Source: Strigops habroptila (lineage: Eukaryota > Chordata > Aves > Psittaciformes > Psittacidae). From it: 64,000 nt of DNA. The notes beneath the pieces were generated by a model that was not told the origin of the DNA, searched no databases, and worked only from the letters and a program-made list of their open reading frames with translations. Made by a program: the position numbers and the translations under genes. Positions 36,730 to 47,729 of this stretch are shown here, piece by piece. The stretch is from the NCBI RefSeq assembly GCF_004027225.2, contig NC_044289.2:8411761-8475760 (forward strand), given 5' to 3'. The first letter of the stretch is position 1; each line of letters opens with the position of its first letter.

Positions 36730-39410
36730 ATTTTTTTTTAAACTCTGCTCAAAACCAGGTACTCAAATATTTGATATTTGCACCAGGTCAAGTACCATGC
36801 TGGTCTGTTAGACACTGATGTATCTTGCACTGCAGCAAGTGTTTGCAGGGAGGGAGAGGGCAGTGGGCCACCATGGTCAGGGCTGCAGGCTCGCCTGTTG
36901 GGGTGGCTTAGCCTTGGTTTGTGTGTTCAAATAGGTGACTTGCTAATGGCAGAAGCAAGGGCAATAATACCTTTTTGCATATCTAAAAATTAACACTTCA
37001 TGTAGCATCCACCCAGCTGTAAGGATTTGCCAGTTCATTTGCACTTTTACAATCTAAACCAGGTGCAGCTGCAGCACTTTGGTGTACCTTTGTGACATCT
37101 TCTGTGAAGAAAAGGTGTCAGTTCATTATGGTTTGTAACCCATCACCTGCCTGTCTTATATCCGTATTAAGAGATCCAGTGATATCACTGAAACATTTCA
37201 TCCCACTTTCTTCTCCAAATTTCTGGTGCTTTGGGGCACATTCAGTGTTTTCATTAACATTTAAGATAAATCTAGAAAGAGCACAGACATTAATGCATAT
37301 TACAGGCCAGAAATGCAAAGCAGTAACAGCTTCCTTTGGTCTACTGAGATGTGCCAGTTGTAAATATTTTTGCACTCCTGAAAATTGGCACTGTGTAGCC
37401 CTTGTCCAGATAAATGGGGAATTTAGCCATAAAAATCCTGGTACTCCTGGTCTGCCAAACTCATATATCCTACAGTCCCTTCCCAAACCCTATGGTTTGG
37501 GTCTGATTCTGGGCTGATACAGAAGAAACCCCATTTTGACAGAGATGAGCAAACCGATACTCACCTCACAGCTAAGTGTGATGGTGGTCTCTGGTAAGCA
37601 GGCCTCTTTTTGAGGGACTTGTTTCATGAGATGTTCCATGGATCCCCAGCGTCCATCTGAGTGTTCCCACTCTAATCTGAGTGTGTGTCAGTGCTGTTAT
37701 CCAGTACTAAAAGTAAGAACATAAACCCTTCTATCCTAGAACAAAACAGGTCAGGAGATGTTTTGGACACTGGATCCTCAGCAGGCAGAAAGTGGGAAAA
37801 GACAGGAATATTATTCTTAAGGGCAGGATTTAAGACTCACTGTGTTCTTGTTATTTCCTCATTGGCTAGACAGGCTTATGCTCTTCAATTGTGGTACTGG
37901 TTTTGGCCCCATTCTCAGGGCTTTTGTTTACCCTGTATGCTTTATAGTATGTCTAAGTGTCTAACCAACATATGATCTTACTAGATTAGTCTCAGTTTAG
38001 GCTTCAAAACTGAATCCTTTCTTTACAAGGACTTGAAGATCAGCAAAGTAAAATACTAGGCTCAATACATGCAAAATTTACAACTGAGACATGCTGCTCA
38101 TGTGCAAGTCTGATTTCCCCCTGAAGAATGAAACAACTCTATTGCAAACAGCATTTGGAAAGTAAGATGTTTCCTTTCCTGCTCCAAACTTGTCATCTTT
38201 ATGGTGTTCCTGGCTGCGCATAACCTTTGACTACGGTTCTAATATGTGACAGCAAGGCAGATCTAGTTTGGCCGGTTCTAAATAAATATATTCTCAAAGG
38301 TAGCCAGTATTCAGTCAGATTGTTTTACCCTGGCAGCTTTACCAGAGAAAACTATTCCTTTAAGCATAAAGGCACTTAGTTGGGGCAAATCAAAACTATA
38401 GTAAATGCATCTTCCAATGAAATTACATCCAGGAGTTAGTGAGGTTTTTCCCTTTGACACACTGATGATATTAATTATAATTGTAAACTGTACGTCAGGT
38501 TTCATCAGACCTGTCTTCCACCATCAAACAAAAATAGTCTAATGTCAAATTACTGAAGTCTCCCAGCTGCAGGAAATTCCACTTCCCATCTCTGAGTGTT
38601 TTTCTTTACTGCAAAATAACAAGCAAGTCCCATGTGTTTGTATCAGTCCTGAATGTGCTGTCTGTAAAAGTCATGTCATAACCTCAATCAATCACTCAAC
38701 ATTGGCCAACACTTTGGTAGATGATCCAGAAATACTACTTACTGGGATTATACTTCAGGAAATAACATATTGCTGTCTGACAGCAGCAGCAAAGTACTTT
38801 ATAAGGAGGTCAAATAACCCAAAGTTACTCAAGTAGTTTCTTTCTGTAGCTTCTGGAGCTGCATCTATTTACATACCCCTAAGTACATGCTACAAAATGC
38901 CATGTGGAAACTGGGTGGCATGAAGAGCACTTAGAGCTATTTAGTGCTACAAATATACACAACCACTGATGGCAATTGGTTTTCAGTGTTCCTTATCTTT
39001 TCCAAAAGAGCACTGGACTTCACGGCAGAGCCATAAAGACAGCAAAAAGGATGCCATATTAGAGAGGGTGACAGAGGCAGGGTGACGCATGGAAGTGGGG
39101 TGCTGCCAAGCACTTTAAATACAACAGCTGTCCGCAGAGGGGGCTGAATGCTCTGTGTTACCAAGCTAAAGTGCAGAAGCGGTCCTTGGTCAGTCTTCTC
39201 TCCCTCTGTGACCTACGGGCAGTCAGCAGTGTTTGTAGGAGAGTACTCAAGAGCAGGAAATCTGCAGCTGCTCACTGAAATAACTTCTCTGGAACTATTT
39301 TCCCAGAAAATCTATTTTAGAGAGGACTTTAATGTGGATCTCTTAAGCCTGGGAAGCAAAAACTTTACGCAGTAATTATTAACCTAAATTAACTACTCCT
39401 AATTATTTTT
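36730..39410. other. non-coding stretch containing the longest chance open frames
   Basis: No gene is recognised. The frame at 37092-37517 (plus, 141 codons) is the longest in the window, and the minus strand is open over 37118-37486 (122 codons). Neither shows a domain, signal peptide or splice context. A perfect 14-bp palindrome, CAGTGATATCACTG, is at 37177-37190. The 141-codon length is about what chance predicts for a window of this size and composition. Confidence 0.55.
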
Positions 39411-39414
39411 CTAG

Positions 39415-40165
39415 AACTAAATTCCTAAATGTAGGTAAGTATTTATTAATTTCTTTCACTTGCTTATGAATATACATATTAAGTTTTCTGGATATGAATG
39501 TAGTTTACTAATTAATCAATCTGTTATGGAATAATAAACTGCCACTGACTATTTAGACCCATGGAGAATACAGCCTGCAGATCCTAAGTCTGTCCTTTCT
39601 TAGACTGGATATTCAAAATTTATGGATCTGCCAGTCAAGATATAATAAAATGCAGAAACATGCTTGTAAAAAGAAATGTGATATTTACTGTTCAGCCATG
39701 TAATATCTTCTACTTATACATCTCTCTTGAGGATAACCTGATGTTATTGGAAGTGTAGTTTTCTTAGACATGCTTCATTTTCCTCTTTTCAAGTTCTCTT
39801 CTTCCTTTTTGTCATTTTCTCTTTCTTTTTTTATTTCTTGGATCTCCTTTGGAAAGTGCCAGCCCTTGAAAATAGTAGAAATGAGTAGCATTTGAGACAT
39901 AATAGTAGGCTTATTTTAAATAATTTGCAATATAAAGCTGAAGAGTAGTTTAGAATGAGTATATTTAAAACCACTGAGATTTATACTTCAGTTATTTGTG
40001 CCAGAGCCAATCTGAACACAGACTGCATGGACATCCACCATCACTAAATAAAAAAGTCACAGTTGGGGCCTTTCAGTGGAGTTCACCTAGTGATTGAAGT
40101 CTGTTGGTAGGGTTCTGGCTCTGTTTCCTAGCAAACTTTCGGAATTAGAGATCTATTGCTAACAG
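39415..40165 (+). other. two splice-site-flanked mini segments (possible non-coding exons)
   Basis: The segment 39415-39434 (20 nt) is preceded by attatttttctag and followed by gtaagtatt. The segment 40132-40165 (34 nt) is preceded by ctctgtttcctag and followed by gtaagtgg. Both donors match the consensus well and both acceptors have pyrimidine tracts. No long reading frame accompanies them. If the window is transcribed on the plus strand they could be exons of a long non-coding RNA. Isolated good sites are also common by chance. Confidence 0.12.
39772..39849 (+). repeat. pyrimidine-rich tract
   Basis: About 78 bp consists mainly of C and T on the plus strand (cttcattttcctcttttc and similar words). 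This is low-complexity sequence. There is no recognisable exon directly downstream. Confidence 0.75.
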
Positions 40166-40169
40166 GTAA

Positions 40170-43125
40170 GTGGCTTAAATGAAAGGTTGAGTAGCTGTAT
40201 CCAAACTAGAATATCTGAATTTAAAACCCTCGTAACTTGTCTCTGTTTTTCTGGCATACTGTACTTATAGAAGCCATGAGGTCTCTGATGTTGCATCTGT
40301 CTGTGTACATAAGTCTGTCTGTACATGCACGTCGTATTCCATATACTGCAATGCTGAAAGGATGCCAGCTTAAGGTCAGTGTGTGTTTTGTAATACTCAG
40401 TAAAACTGAATGTCATTTGATGATGCCTGTTGGTGAAAGAATAGAGAATACACCCTGCCACATGCTGTAACTTCATGTCTCCTTGCTTTTATCACTTTAC
40501 TTGCTTTTATGATGTGTGCAGTGAAAAAAAATCTCTTGTGAATGAAAGCCTAGCTTTCACTGCAAGGGTTATTAAATGTGGAGAAGCAGTACAGGCCCCT
40601 TTGCTGCACATAAAAGGTGTTGCCTATGTGGTCAGCCAGCTGGGGAACAGAAAGGGACTGCCTTCTCACCATGACATCAGTGTCCATGACAATTTATATA
40701 ATAGTTTGGGGAAATCCCTATGATGGGCCAAGGAAGAGGCAGTAGATCCACTCTGTCTCTCGAAGCTCTATTACTTAATGCAGTAAATCTGGAGGAGATG
40801 TAACTGCTTCTCCAGCATCCATAGAGGCCAGATTTGTTTCATGAATTTCTCTCTTCTCATTGCCTTAAGCACAATTACAAATACATTATGCAGTGTGAAT
40901 TTTCACCCTTTTTTAGCATTCAGTGGTGCTATGAAGCACCATCCTTTCCCCTTGGTGTACTGGGTTGAAATTAGAGCATTCCCCAAATATCCTACTGCCT
41001 GTGCCAGCCCACTGTGACCTGGAGAGGGAACGCTTCCCCTGATGGAATTTAGTCAATCATATCCACACTATCTTCTGACCTCAGCTTTCACAGGGGTCAG
41101 GAATCCACATCTGCCACTGATCCCAGGTCACCACACAGGGAGCTGATGCCAGGTTCCGAGTGAGAATAAGCTCTTGATTTTCAACAGAGGGAACAGTCTG
41201 ATGTACAAAAGAAAACCAGGTCAGATCTATTTACCCATTGGAATGGGCAAACGCTTCTCCCTCTTACTAGAGGGACTTCACTGCTCATTAGATTGCATCC
41301 TTTTACGCATATTTTTGGCAGAAAGGCACTGCACAACACCAGGCACTGTGCTCCACACCGCTTGAATGCGGTGCAGAGTGTGACATGGTGCATTGGTATC
41401 TCCTGCGCACAACAGAATTTGACAGAAATTTAGAAAAAGTTGGGGTTTGGATTGAGAGGCAGTGATCAATTCTGACAGCATCCTGCTCTGCTCAATATTA
41501 TCTCTGAACTGCCTGGAACCAAATGCCAGTGTGCAGTGCATTTCTTCCCAAAGTTCAAGAGGGTAGATGTAAACACAGGCCGTAAAAGACCTGCATGTCT
41601 TGAGCTTGTAAGGGTCATAATTCTTTCCAGCAAAGTTACCTTTCCTGTTTCTATGAATTACTCTTACATTCTTGTAAGAGATACGGTTTGAGGTATTTAT
41701 GGTGCATTCAATTCTGCTATCATTGATTTACTGGACTAAACCTGCTCCAGGATATGATGTAAAGCCCCTAATTCCAAAAAACTCTTACATCTCAGCGAGA
41801 ACAGCATTTTCTGCCCTGTTGCCCTCAAGCAGATGACCAACAGAGATAAACAGAGGGCACTCCACTCTCGGTTGCAATGTGCTTGGTGATGTGAAGGAAT
41901 CAATCAGACAAAAGCAGATTATTAGAGTGTCTGAGAGAGATCAAACATTGCTGGCATCTTCACCCACACACAGTTGATTTACAGGCAAGCTGATAAAGTG
42001 CTGCAGCTCACTGTCAGAAGTACATGACAGCTCCTCTAGCTCTATGGATAAATTATTGCTGAAGCCCATGATAACATTTCTCCACCTAGCAACCAAACAT
42101 AACAGGATGTGGCTTTTAGTACTCAGAGCCAGAATGATACAAAGAGAAAACACAGAAACTCTTCAAGCAGTGAGGTAGTGCACTGAGAAAGAAAGGCATG
42201 AATAGATTTTCACATAAATGCACACACGTGCATCATGTGTATATCTATATCGGCTCTGCCAAGATAAAGCTGACTTTGTTTTAAGCCATGTATTTGAAAA
42301 TACACATGCAAAAATGGACATAATTGGTGCAAGCAATGACTACAGTAGCAGAATGGCAACAATGGTAATTATGCAAGTGTGCATGCATGCAAATTGGAGC
42401 TCAAGGCTATGGGAAAGGTCCTTGTACAGGTGTTTGTGACTGTACAGCTTGCCTGTACACCCAAGGCTACACTGTGTGAGTGGCTAGGAACATATATGGA
42501 AAACATTAGGTGATTCCTTTTGCTTGGAAAAGTGCCAGCGATATGAAACCAGCAAATGAGCCAGACTTTAAATAACCCTATCTTGCTTTAAAAAAAAAGG
42601 CAAGTCAAAATAATCTAATTATTTGGAAGACAGTGCTAAGGAAAGGTATAATTCAGAGATTCTCTTTATCTGGTGTCTTGTAAAATAATAAGTAATATAA
42701 TCTGCTAAATATTACATTGTGGCTATTAGACATTGGGACTGCTCTCAAAAATTAACTTGGGTTAATTAGAGCATGTACTATGTGCCTATAAAAGACTAAA
42801 TCAGGCTCTGTCTCAGGAGCCAGACGTAAGTGCTTTTCAAAAACTGAGAATGTGACCCTGACAGCTTAAAATCTAAAGTATATTGAAAGTACTCACAGGT
42901 TAGACATTCTGCTGCCTTCGATGCCTTTAACAAATTTTCTTACTTTGAAATACACTTCCTTATTTTAAAATGATTTTTTCTCTTTGTTGCTCTACCAGAA
43001 GTTAACCCACAGAAGAGTAGGGAAGTGAATATGGAAATAACTATATGAAAGAAATGATGAAACCTGTGTTCTGCCAAATGAACTATCAGGAAATGTTTGG
43101 GGTTTTTTTCTCCCTGTGGCTTTTT
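40170..43125. other. non-coding stretch, small inverted repeats only
   Basis: No gene is recognised. It includes a perfect 6-bp inverted repeat CACCGC/GCGGTG at 41356-41373, an 8-bp one (ctcttaca/tgtaagag) around 41662-41681, and a perfect octamer ATGCAAAT at 42387-42394 that POU factors could bind. The 105-codon minus frame at 40159-40476 and the plus frame at 40475-40723 have no recognisable domain. Confidence 0.5.
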
Positions 43126-43128
43126 CAG

Positions 43129-43154
43129 TTACAAGAATTTAGAAAAGGTGAGAG
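43129..43154 (+). other. possible 26-nt mini exon between strong splice signals
   Basis: Upstream lies one of the strongest acceptor-like sequences in the window (a T/C-rich tract from 43102 ending ctttttcag). Downstream are two overlapping donors, gtgaga from 43148 and gtaagt from 43155. The segment between the acceptor and the second donor is 26 nt and open in the frame reading LQEFRKGE. With the first donor it would be 19 nt. There is no neighbouring exon to join it to, so it remains speculative. Confidence 0.1.
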
Positions 43155-43238
43155 GTAAGTGAGAAATTCTGAGATGTAAAAAAGGGAAGCTGATGATATC
43201 CCTTAAGTAATTTTTCATATTATTTGTTAGTTTGTCAT

Positions 43239-43284
43239 ACTAAGGACTCAGTATTGTTTATATTAAGGACTCGGTACTGCTTAT
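43239..43284. repeat. 23-bp imperfect tandem duplication
   Basis: Copies at 43239-43261 and 43262-43284 share the aaggactc core, match at 19 of 23 positions, and differ only by transitions. This is an older duplication than the one at 35078. Confidence 0.9.
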
Positions 43285-43289
43285 CTGCA

Positions 43290-43930
43290 AACTGAGATCT
43301 AAGACCAGTTTGCGTTTGTACGTTTCAATTGTGTTTCTTTAGTCACTGCTGTGATTGAATGTAGTCTCAGCAAGCAAACTCGCAAGTTGGCTTAATTAAC
43401 CATTTGCACTTGTTAATACTCTCACAACAGCATTATCTCCATGCACCTTTATGAAAGTATGGACCTGACTAGAATGTTTTCCTTATTAATATGCATGTTC
43501 CTGGCTGGATTACTCAAAGTGCATCTTACCTTTCTGCCTACAGGAGGTTGAGTGCAAGGGTGGAATCTGTGATCGTTCATCATATTTTAAAATCTCCATC
43601 TAATTTTACCATACACCATGCAGACTTAGAGACACATTGCAGATTGGTTTCTGTTGGACCTCATGGGGAGGATTTAACAGCGCAACTCTTGTAAAAGCCA
43701 ACAGAAATTGTATGGCTTAATCCTTGCATGCTGCATTGAAAAATTACCCATAAATATTTCACTATTATGTTTTATTATTACAGTCAAATTTGGTTTATGT
43801 ACTTGTTATTTAAGGGATAATAGGGCAGGTGTCCCATTTTATGAGGCAATAATCTGGTTCACGTTGGCTCCATAGTTTATCCCTATCAGTGAGCTGCATT
43901 ATCACCAAGGGACATGGGGAGCTTGTCTTA
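43290..43930. other. non-coding stretch, nothing recognised
   Basis: AT-rich sequence without a recognisable gene, repeat or motif cluster. The short plus-strand frame near 43491-43694 is of chance length. Confidence 0.5.
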
Positions 43931-43934
43931 TTAT

Positions 43935-44008
43935 AGCAATAATAATAATACCTTATATTTCTACAGCACCTTTCTTCTAAAATGATCCTAAAGCATTTTA
44001 CAAATCCT
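43935..44008 (-). mobile_element. probable MIR-type SINE fragment, minus orientation
   Basis: The order aataataataatacc, ttatatttctacagcacctt and cctaaagcattttacaaatc parallels the reverse complement of the 3' part of old SINEs of the MIR/CORE type (tatagcacctttcat, then gatctcaaagcactttacaaa). It is diverged, and the left edge overlaps an AAT microsatellite. Identification is from memory of the pattern. Other CORE-SINE-like families are possible. Confidence 0.42.
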
Positions 44009-44019
44009 GTTTGATTTTT

Positions 44020-46095
44020 GACAACTGGGGTCATCTCAAGGATTATTTCAACAGTGACTGTTCTTGAGTCAAGATAGAAACCAGACTTTAGACCATCCAG
44101 ATATGCTCTCTTGAATCTCTGAAAACATTTGCTGTTTATACATCTCTTTCTCAGATAGCTGAGTGTACACGTGCAGGGGATGAGATTCCAAATATTAATG
44201 GATGTCCTTGGCTGGGGGACCATGGGTTCATATACTGTGGAAGTGGAACGTGATGCCCTTCAATTCAGATGTCTTATAAATGTCTCTTTGTAAGATATAT
44301 CAGAAACAGCTCTCTGAGGAGGAGTTGTGAGAGCTGGACTGCAGGCGCACAGAGACAGACCTCACATTTATTGAGAGGTTTGCTTGAAACCATATGAAAG
44401 GGGAGTGATTCCAACCCCTTCATTAGGTAATGGTCCTCTTCCAGATGATTAGGTTACATATCCTCAGTATGGCCATGACAATAGTTAACGTTAGTGCCCT
44501 TTTGGTAGATGCACGTGTTGCTGACAAAAGAAACGATTCTACTTTCTTCGATGTTGTGTGCTAGTTTGGATTTGTATTAGTATATTAGCTATATTCAAGT
44601 GTATATAGCATATCAGCTGTATTCAAGCTTGGCCTAGGCTGCTGTTATTTTTCCTGAATACCAGTGACTGGGTATAAAGTTGAAGTTGCCTTACAGCCAG
44701 AAGTTTCGATGTGTGCCCATTTCCAGCTCTCTTTTCTGAGCTTGTGCCACATAGGGTCTTGGTTAGTCTCTGAATAATGTTATCTAATGTATATGCTTTG
44801 TGTGCCCAGCCCTTCAGCTAACATTGTGTGCCACAGTGACAAAGTATTACATTACTCAGTATTTGAAGCCCCTGGATGACTTCAGAGCTTGTGATTCCAG
44901 TGTTTCCTCTCAGTTACAGCCTGCCCTAGGGAAAAGAGTTGCCAAATTAAGATTAGGCTTGCATTTTATTAAAACTAAGAAGAGGATTTACCTACAAATA
45001 TTGTGGGGGGTTTTGTTTTTTTCTGCTGCTTCTCTCTTTGACACTTCTTCCTCTTGTTCTTTTTCTTCATCTGTGAATCCAGAAAGGCAAAAAACCTGTA
45101 TATTTTGCTGTAATATGAATATCTAGTAATTTCCGGTAATAGAAGTGGTTTATTTTTACTTGAAAGCTGAAGCAAGCTCTGATGAAGTTATATACTCTTT
45201 GATCAAATAAGATATATAAGGCTGTTTGCTCTCTTAACATCACAGTCATAAGGGCATTAGCTACTCAGAGGTTATTCATTCCTCCCTTATCCAAAATCCC
45301 AGGCTGACCTAAAAACTTTCCCAACTAATGCCTCACTGAAATTGCCAGATTTCCTTCAACGTTAAGTTGGAATTTTACAATGTGAATTTTCCCCATAGAA
45401 AAAAAAAACCAAAAAAAACAAAAAAAAAACTTTAAAAAAATTTTCCAGAGTTTTCCTTATTTGCATCTTGCATGATTCAGCATTCTCAGAATATACTGTT
45501 TTGTTTACTGTTGGAGGAAAAAAGGATCTGTTTCTGCTATCTTCATAGAGAATTAGTTGACCAACCAGATTTTTAAACTATTAGTGCATAACTGTGCCAG
45601 TAGTTGCTTGAAAGCATTTTTATTAGCTCCTACCTATGTTTTTGAGTACCTAAACACCTCAAAATATTTCCTTTCATTATAGCATTGTGGCTAAGCGATA
45701 ATGCTTTCATTAGATCTATCATCCATTCACAAAATATAGCTCTGTGTGACATTTACATCAGTAAAACAAATCATACTGTGCCTCAACTTTCCCCCATTAG
45801 TAACTGAATGGATGTCTTGCCTCACCCAGGCAACAGGATATGTCAAAAGTTCATTGGATTTACGGATAACAAATCACTAGCTATCTTTCAACCATTGTAC
45901 AAATTATCAAACATTATTTTATGTCACCAAGTGGGCTGACTGGGCCATGATTCAGGCATGTGCTGAAGTACCTTGTTGACTTAAGCATCTTAATATCTAA
46001 AACGAGTATTTATATTCGCAGAAGTATCAAAGTTTATCCAGGAGTTCAGGAGTTCAGCAGCTAGTATTTTGAGTATCGAGATCTACCTTTCCTCT
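44020..46095. other. non-coding stretch with A-rich DNA
   Basis: No gene is recognised. A 19-bp direct repeat (16 of 19 identical) occurs at 44582-44600 and 44610-44628, with the shared core attcaag. An A-rich low-complexity stretch with scattered C lies at 45398-45440. The 137-codon minus frame (43810-44223) and the 108-codon plus frame (44800-45126) show no domain features. Confidence 0.5.
45398..45440. repeat. A-rich low-complexity tract
   Basis: Runs of 8-10 A are separated by cc, c and cttt. This is low-complexity sequence, possibly a decayed poly(A) tail, but no retroposon body is recognised. Confidence 0.85.
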
Positions 46096-46100
46096 TTTAT

Positions 46101-46177
46101 TTTGGTTGGGATTTTTTGGTGGTTTGTTGGTGTGTGGGGTTTTTTGTTGTTTTGGTTTTGGGGTTTTTTGCTTGTTT
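46101..46177 (+). repeat. G/T-rich low-complexity tract
   Basis: About 77 bp contains no C until its last bases, made of ggtt, tttt and gggg words (ggttggga, ggtggtttgttggtgtgtgg, ggttttgggg). It has several G pairs and triplets, so weak two-tetrad quadruplexes are conceivable on the plus strand. The Trp/Phe/Gly-rich frame across it is an artefact of composition. Confidence 0.85.
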
Positions 46178-46179
46178 AT

Positions 46180-47375
46180 TACAAAATTTCAGGTTTTCAT
46201 AACTTCAAGGAAGTTGATATTGCAAGAAAAGAAAAGTTTCATACATCTCATTATATTACAGTGTTAACATTTCTAATATTTCCTAATGACACCACTATAA
46301 ACTAAACATTGGAATGAAAAGATCTACAACAAAAGTGGAGCCTAGAGACATATAATGTGAGCATGTTTCTGGGGTAGCTCAGGATTTGTTTTGGGAATGT
46401 ATAGAAGATTATAGAAAATTGGTTCAATTATGCCCTCAATTACAATGTGTAAAGTCATTGTACCCTGCAACTGATGGCAGAATTGGGACCAAACAGTGTA
46501 TATTAAGAAATATGATGTACCTTTTATGTTGATTTCCTATTTTCTGCTCGTGTATTGTGTTTTATATTTCTGTCTGTTATTTATGCAAGACAGCTATCCT
46601 TTGTTAGCAGGTTATTATGTTTTAAAATAAAACCCAGATAGAGCCTGGGGGGCATGTCTCATGAACACCCCCAATTACAATGCTTTACTGACTGGTGAAG
46701 GTCCCATTCCAAAGGGAAACAACAGTGGGGTTTTTGCTACATCCAAGTCCAGGTGTTCAAACTCTGTTGAAACCACTTTGCACAGAGACAGAAGAAGTAT
46801 TAAAGCAACCGAATCATCTCCTCTTCTCAGAAAACAGCCACAGTGCAGGCAGCAATGTACAAGTACTGCTCGTACAACCCTGTCCCCACTGATGACATCT
46901 CCCTTGACCTCCTCATCTGGAATAGTCACCTCCAAGTGAGCCACTCTTTTTAGTCTCCAGAAACTATTCTAATCCAGCTGCCAGTGAAGGTGCCAGTAAT
47001 TGCATTCCTGGTTTTACAGGATGGTTTTCTGCTTTGCCAGACATCACTGAGCAACTATTATTAATACTCAGTGGAAATTTTGGCTGTGTTAAGAGACTAC
47101 CTACAATGAAGGTTGAAAGGCACTTGACAAGCACTAAGGTTTTTGTTACTGCTTATATCACAGGACCCCAAGCACTCTCTGGAATTAGGAGGTTTTTCTA
47201 ATTCAATACCTATGGCCAGAGCCAGCCAATCCCCAACAAACAAAGCATGCTAGAATATGTATAAAATATGAAACAAATACTGTAGTTCATATTTGCAAAG
47301 AACTTTGTGAGCATAAATCCTGACTTAAAAAGTCAAAGGAAGATGTCAGAATAGTTACCCAATGTTGCTTGTCTG
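46180..47375. other. non-coding stretch, nothing recognised
   Basis: The segment 46661-46944 is less AT-rich and open on both strands for about 90 codons, but no peptide is recognisable and there is no splice context. The word ggcagaattgggacc near 46477-46491 weakly recalls an old repeat. Otherwise plain sequence. Confidence 0.5.
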
Positions 47376-47379
47376 CTAT

Positions 47380-47720
47380 GTTGATTGGCTTTACGAACAC
47401 GTGGATCCATGGTTTTTGGTTAGGCTCGTGTGATTTAGCTGATCATATTTAACAAAATCTGCCAAGATCATCTTGCACCCCATAAATGAGCTCTCAAAAT
47501 TTATAGCATATAATTACCTCCTGTTTTTTTAAGTGAAAGCCTCCAGCAGCCGGGAGATTCTACAGTTCTCTGAGTATTCAGACAATTGAAGCACGATAAA
47601 AAAGAATCCTTTTCTGTGGGCATCAGGTTTTTTTGAGGCTGTGGATATTAGGACTTAGATGTGTGATGCTTGTGTAATCAGCAATACAATTCTATATTCA
47701 TGAGAAAGTAAAATATGAAG
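47380..47720. promoter_or_regulatory. candidate conserved non-coding block
   Basis: It starts with an inverted CCAAT word (gattggct, 47383-47390) and a CACGTG E-box (47398-47403). It continues with simple-repeat-poor sequence rich in words such as tgatcatattta, aattacctcctg and tgtgtaatcagcaatac. A small CpG (ccagcagccgggag, about 47544-47557) is retained. The texture resembles conserved enhancers. There is no TATA box with a CpG island to suggest a promoter. Confidence 0.33.
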
Positions 47721-47729
47721 TATAGTGTA

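Noticed and set aside
42170..42190. let-7-like word tgaggtagtg
   Set aside because: The match ends after 9 bases and the flanks do not form a hairpin.
43810..44223. 137-codon minus-strand frame
   Set aside because: It overlaps an MIR-like fragment and an AAT microsatellite, so the open frame is a by-product. No protein family is recognised.
46069..46305. Hydrophobic Trp/Phe/Gly-rich frame that looks like membrane segments
   Set aside because: The translation simply reflects the G/T-rich low-complexity tract at 46101-46177.
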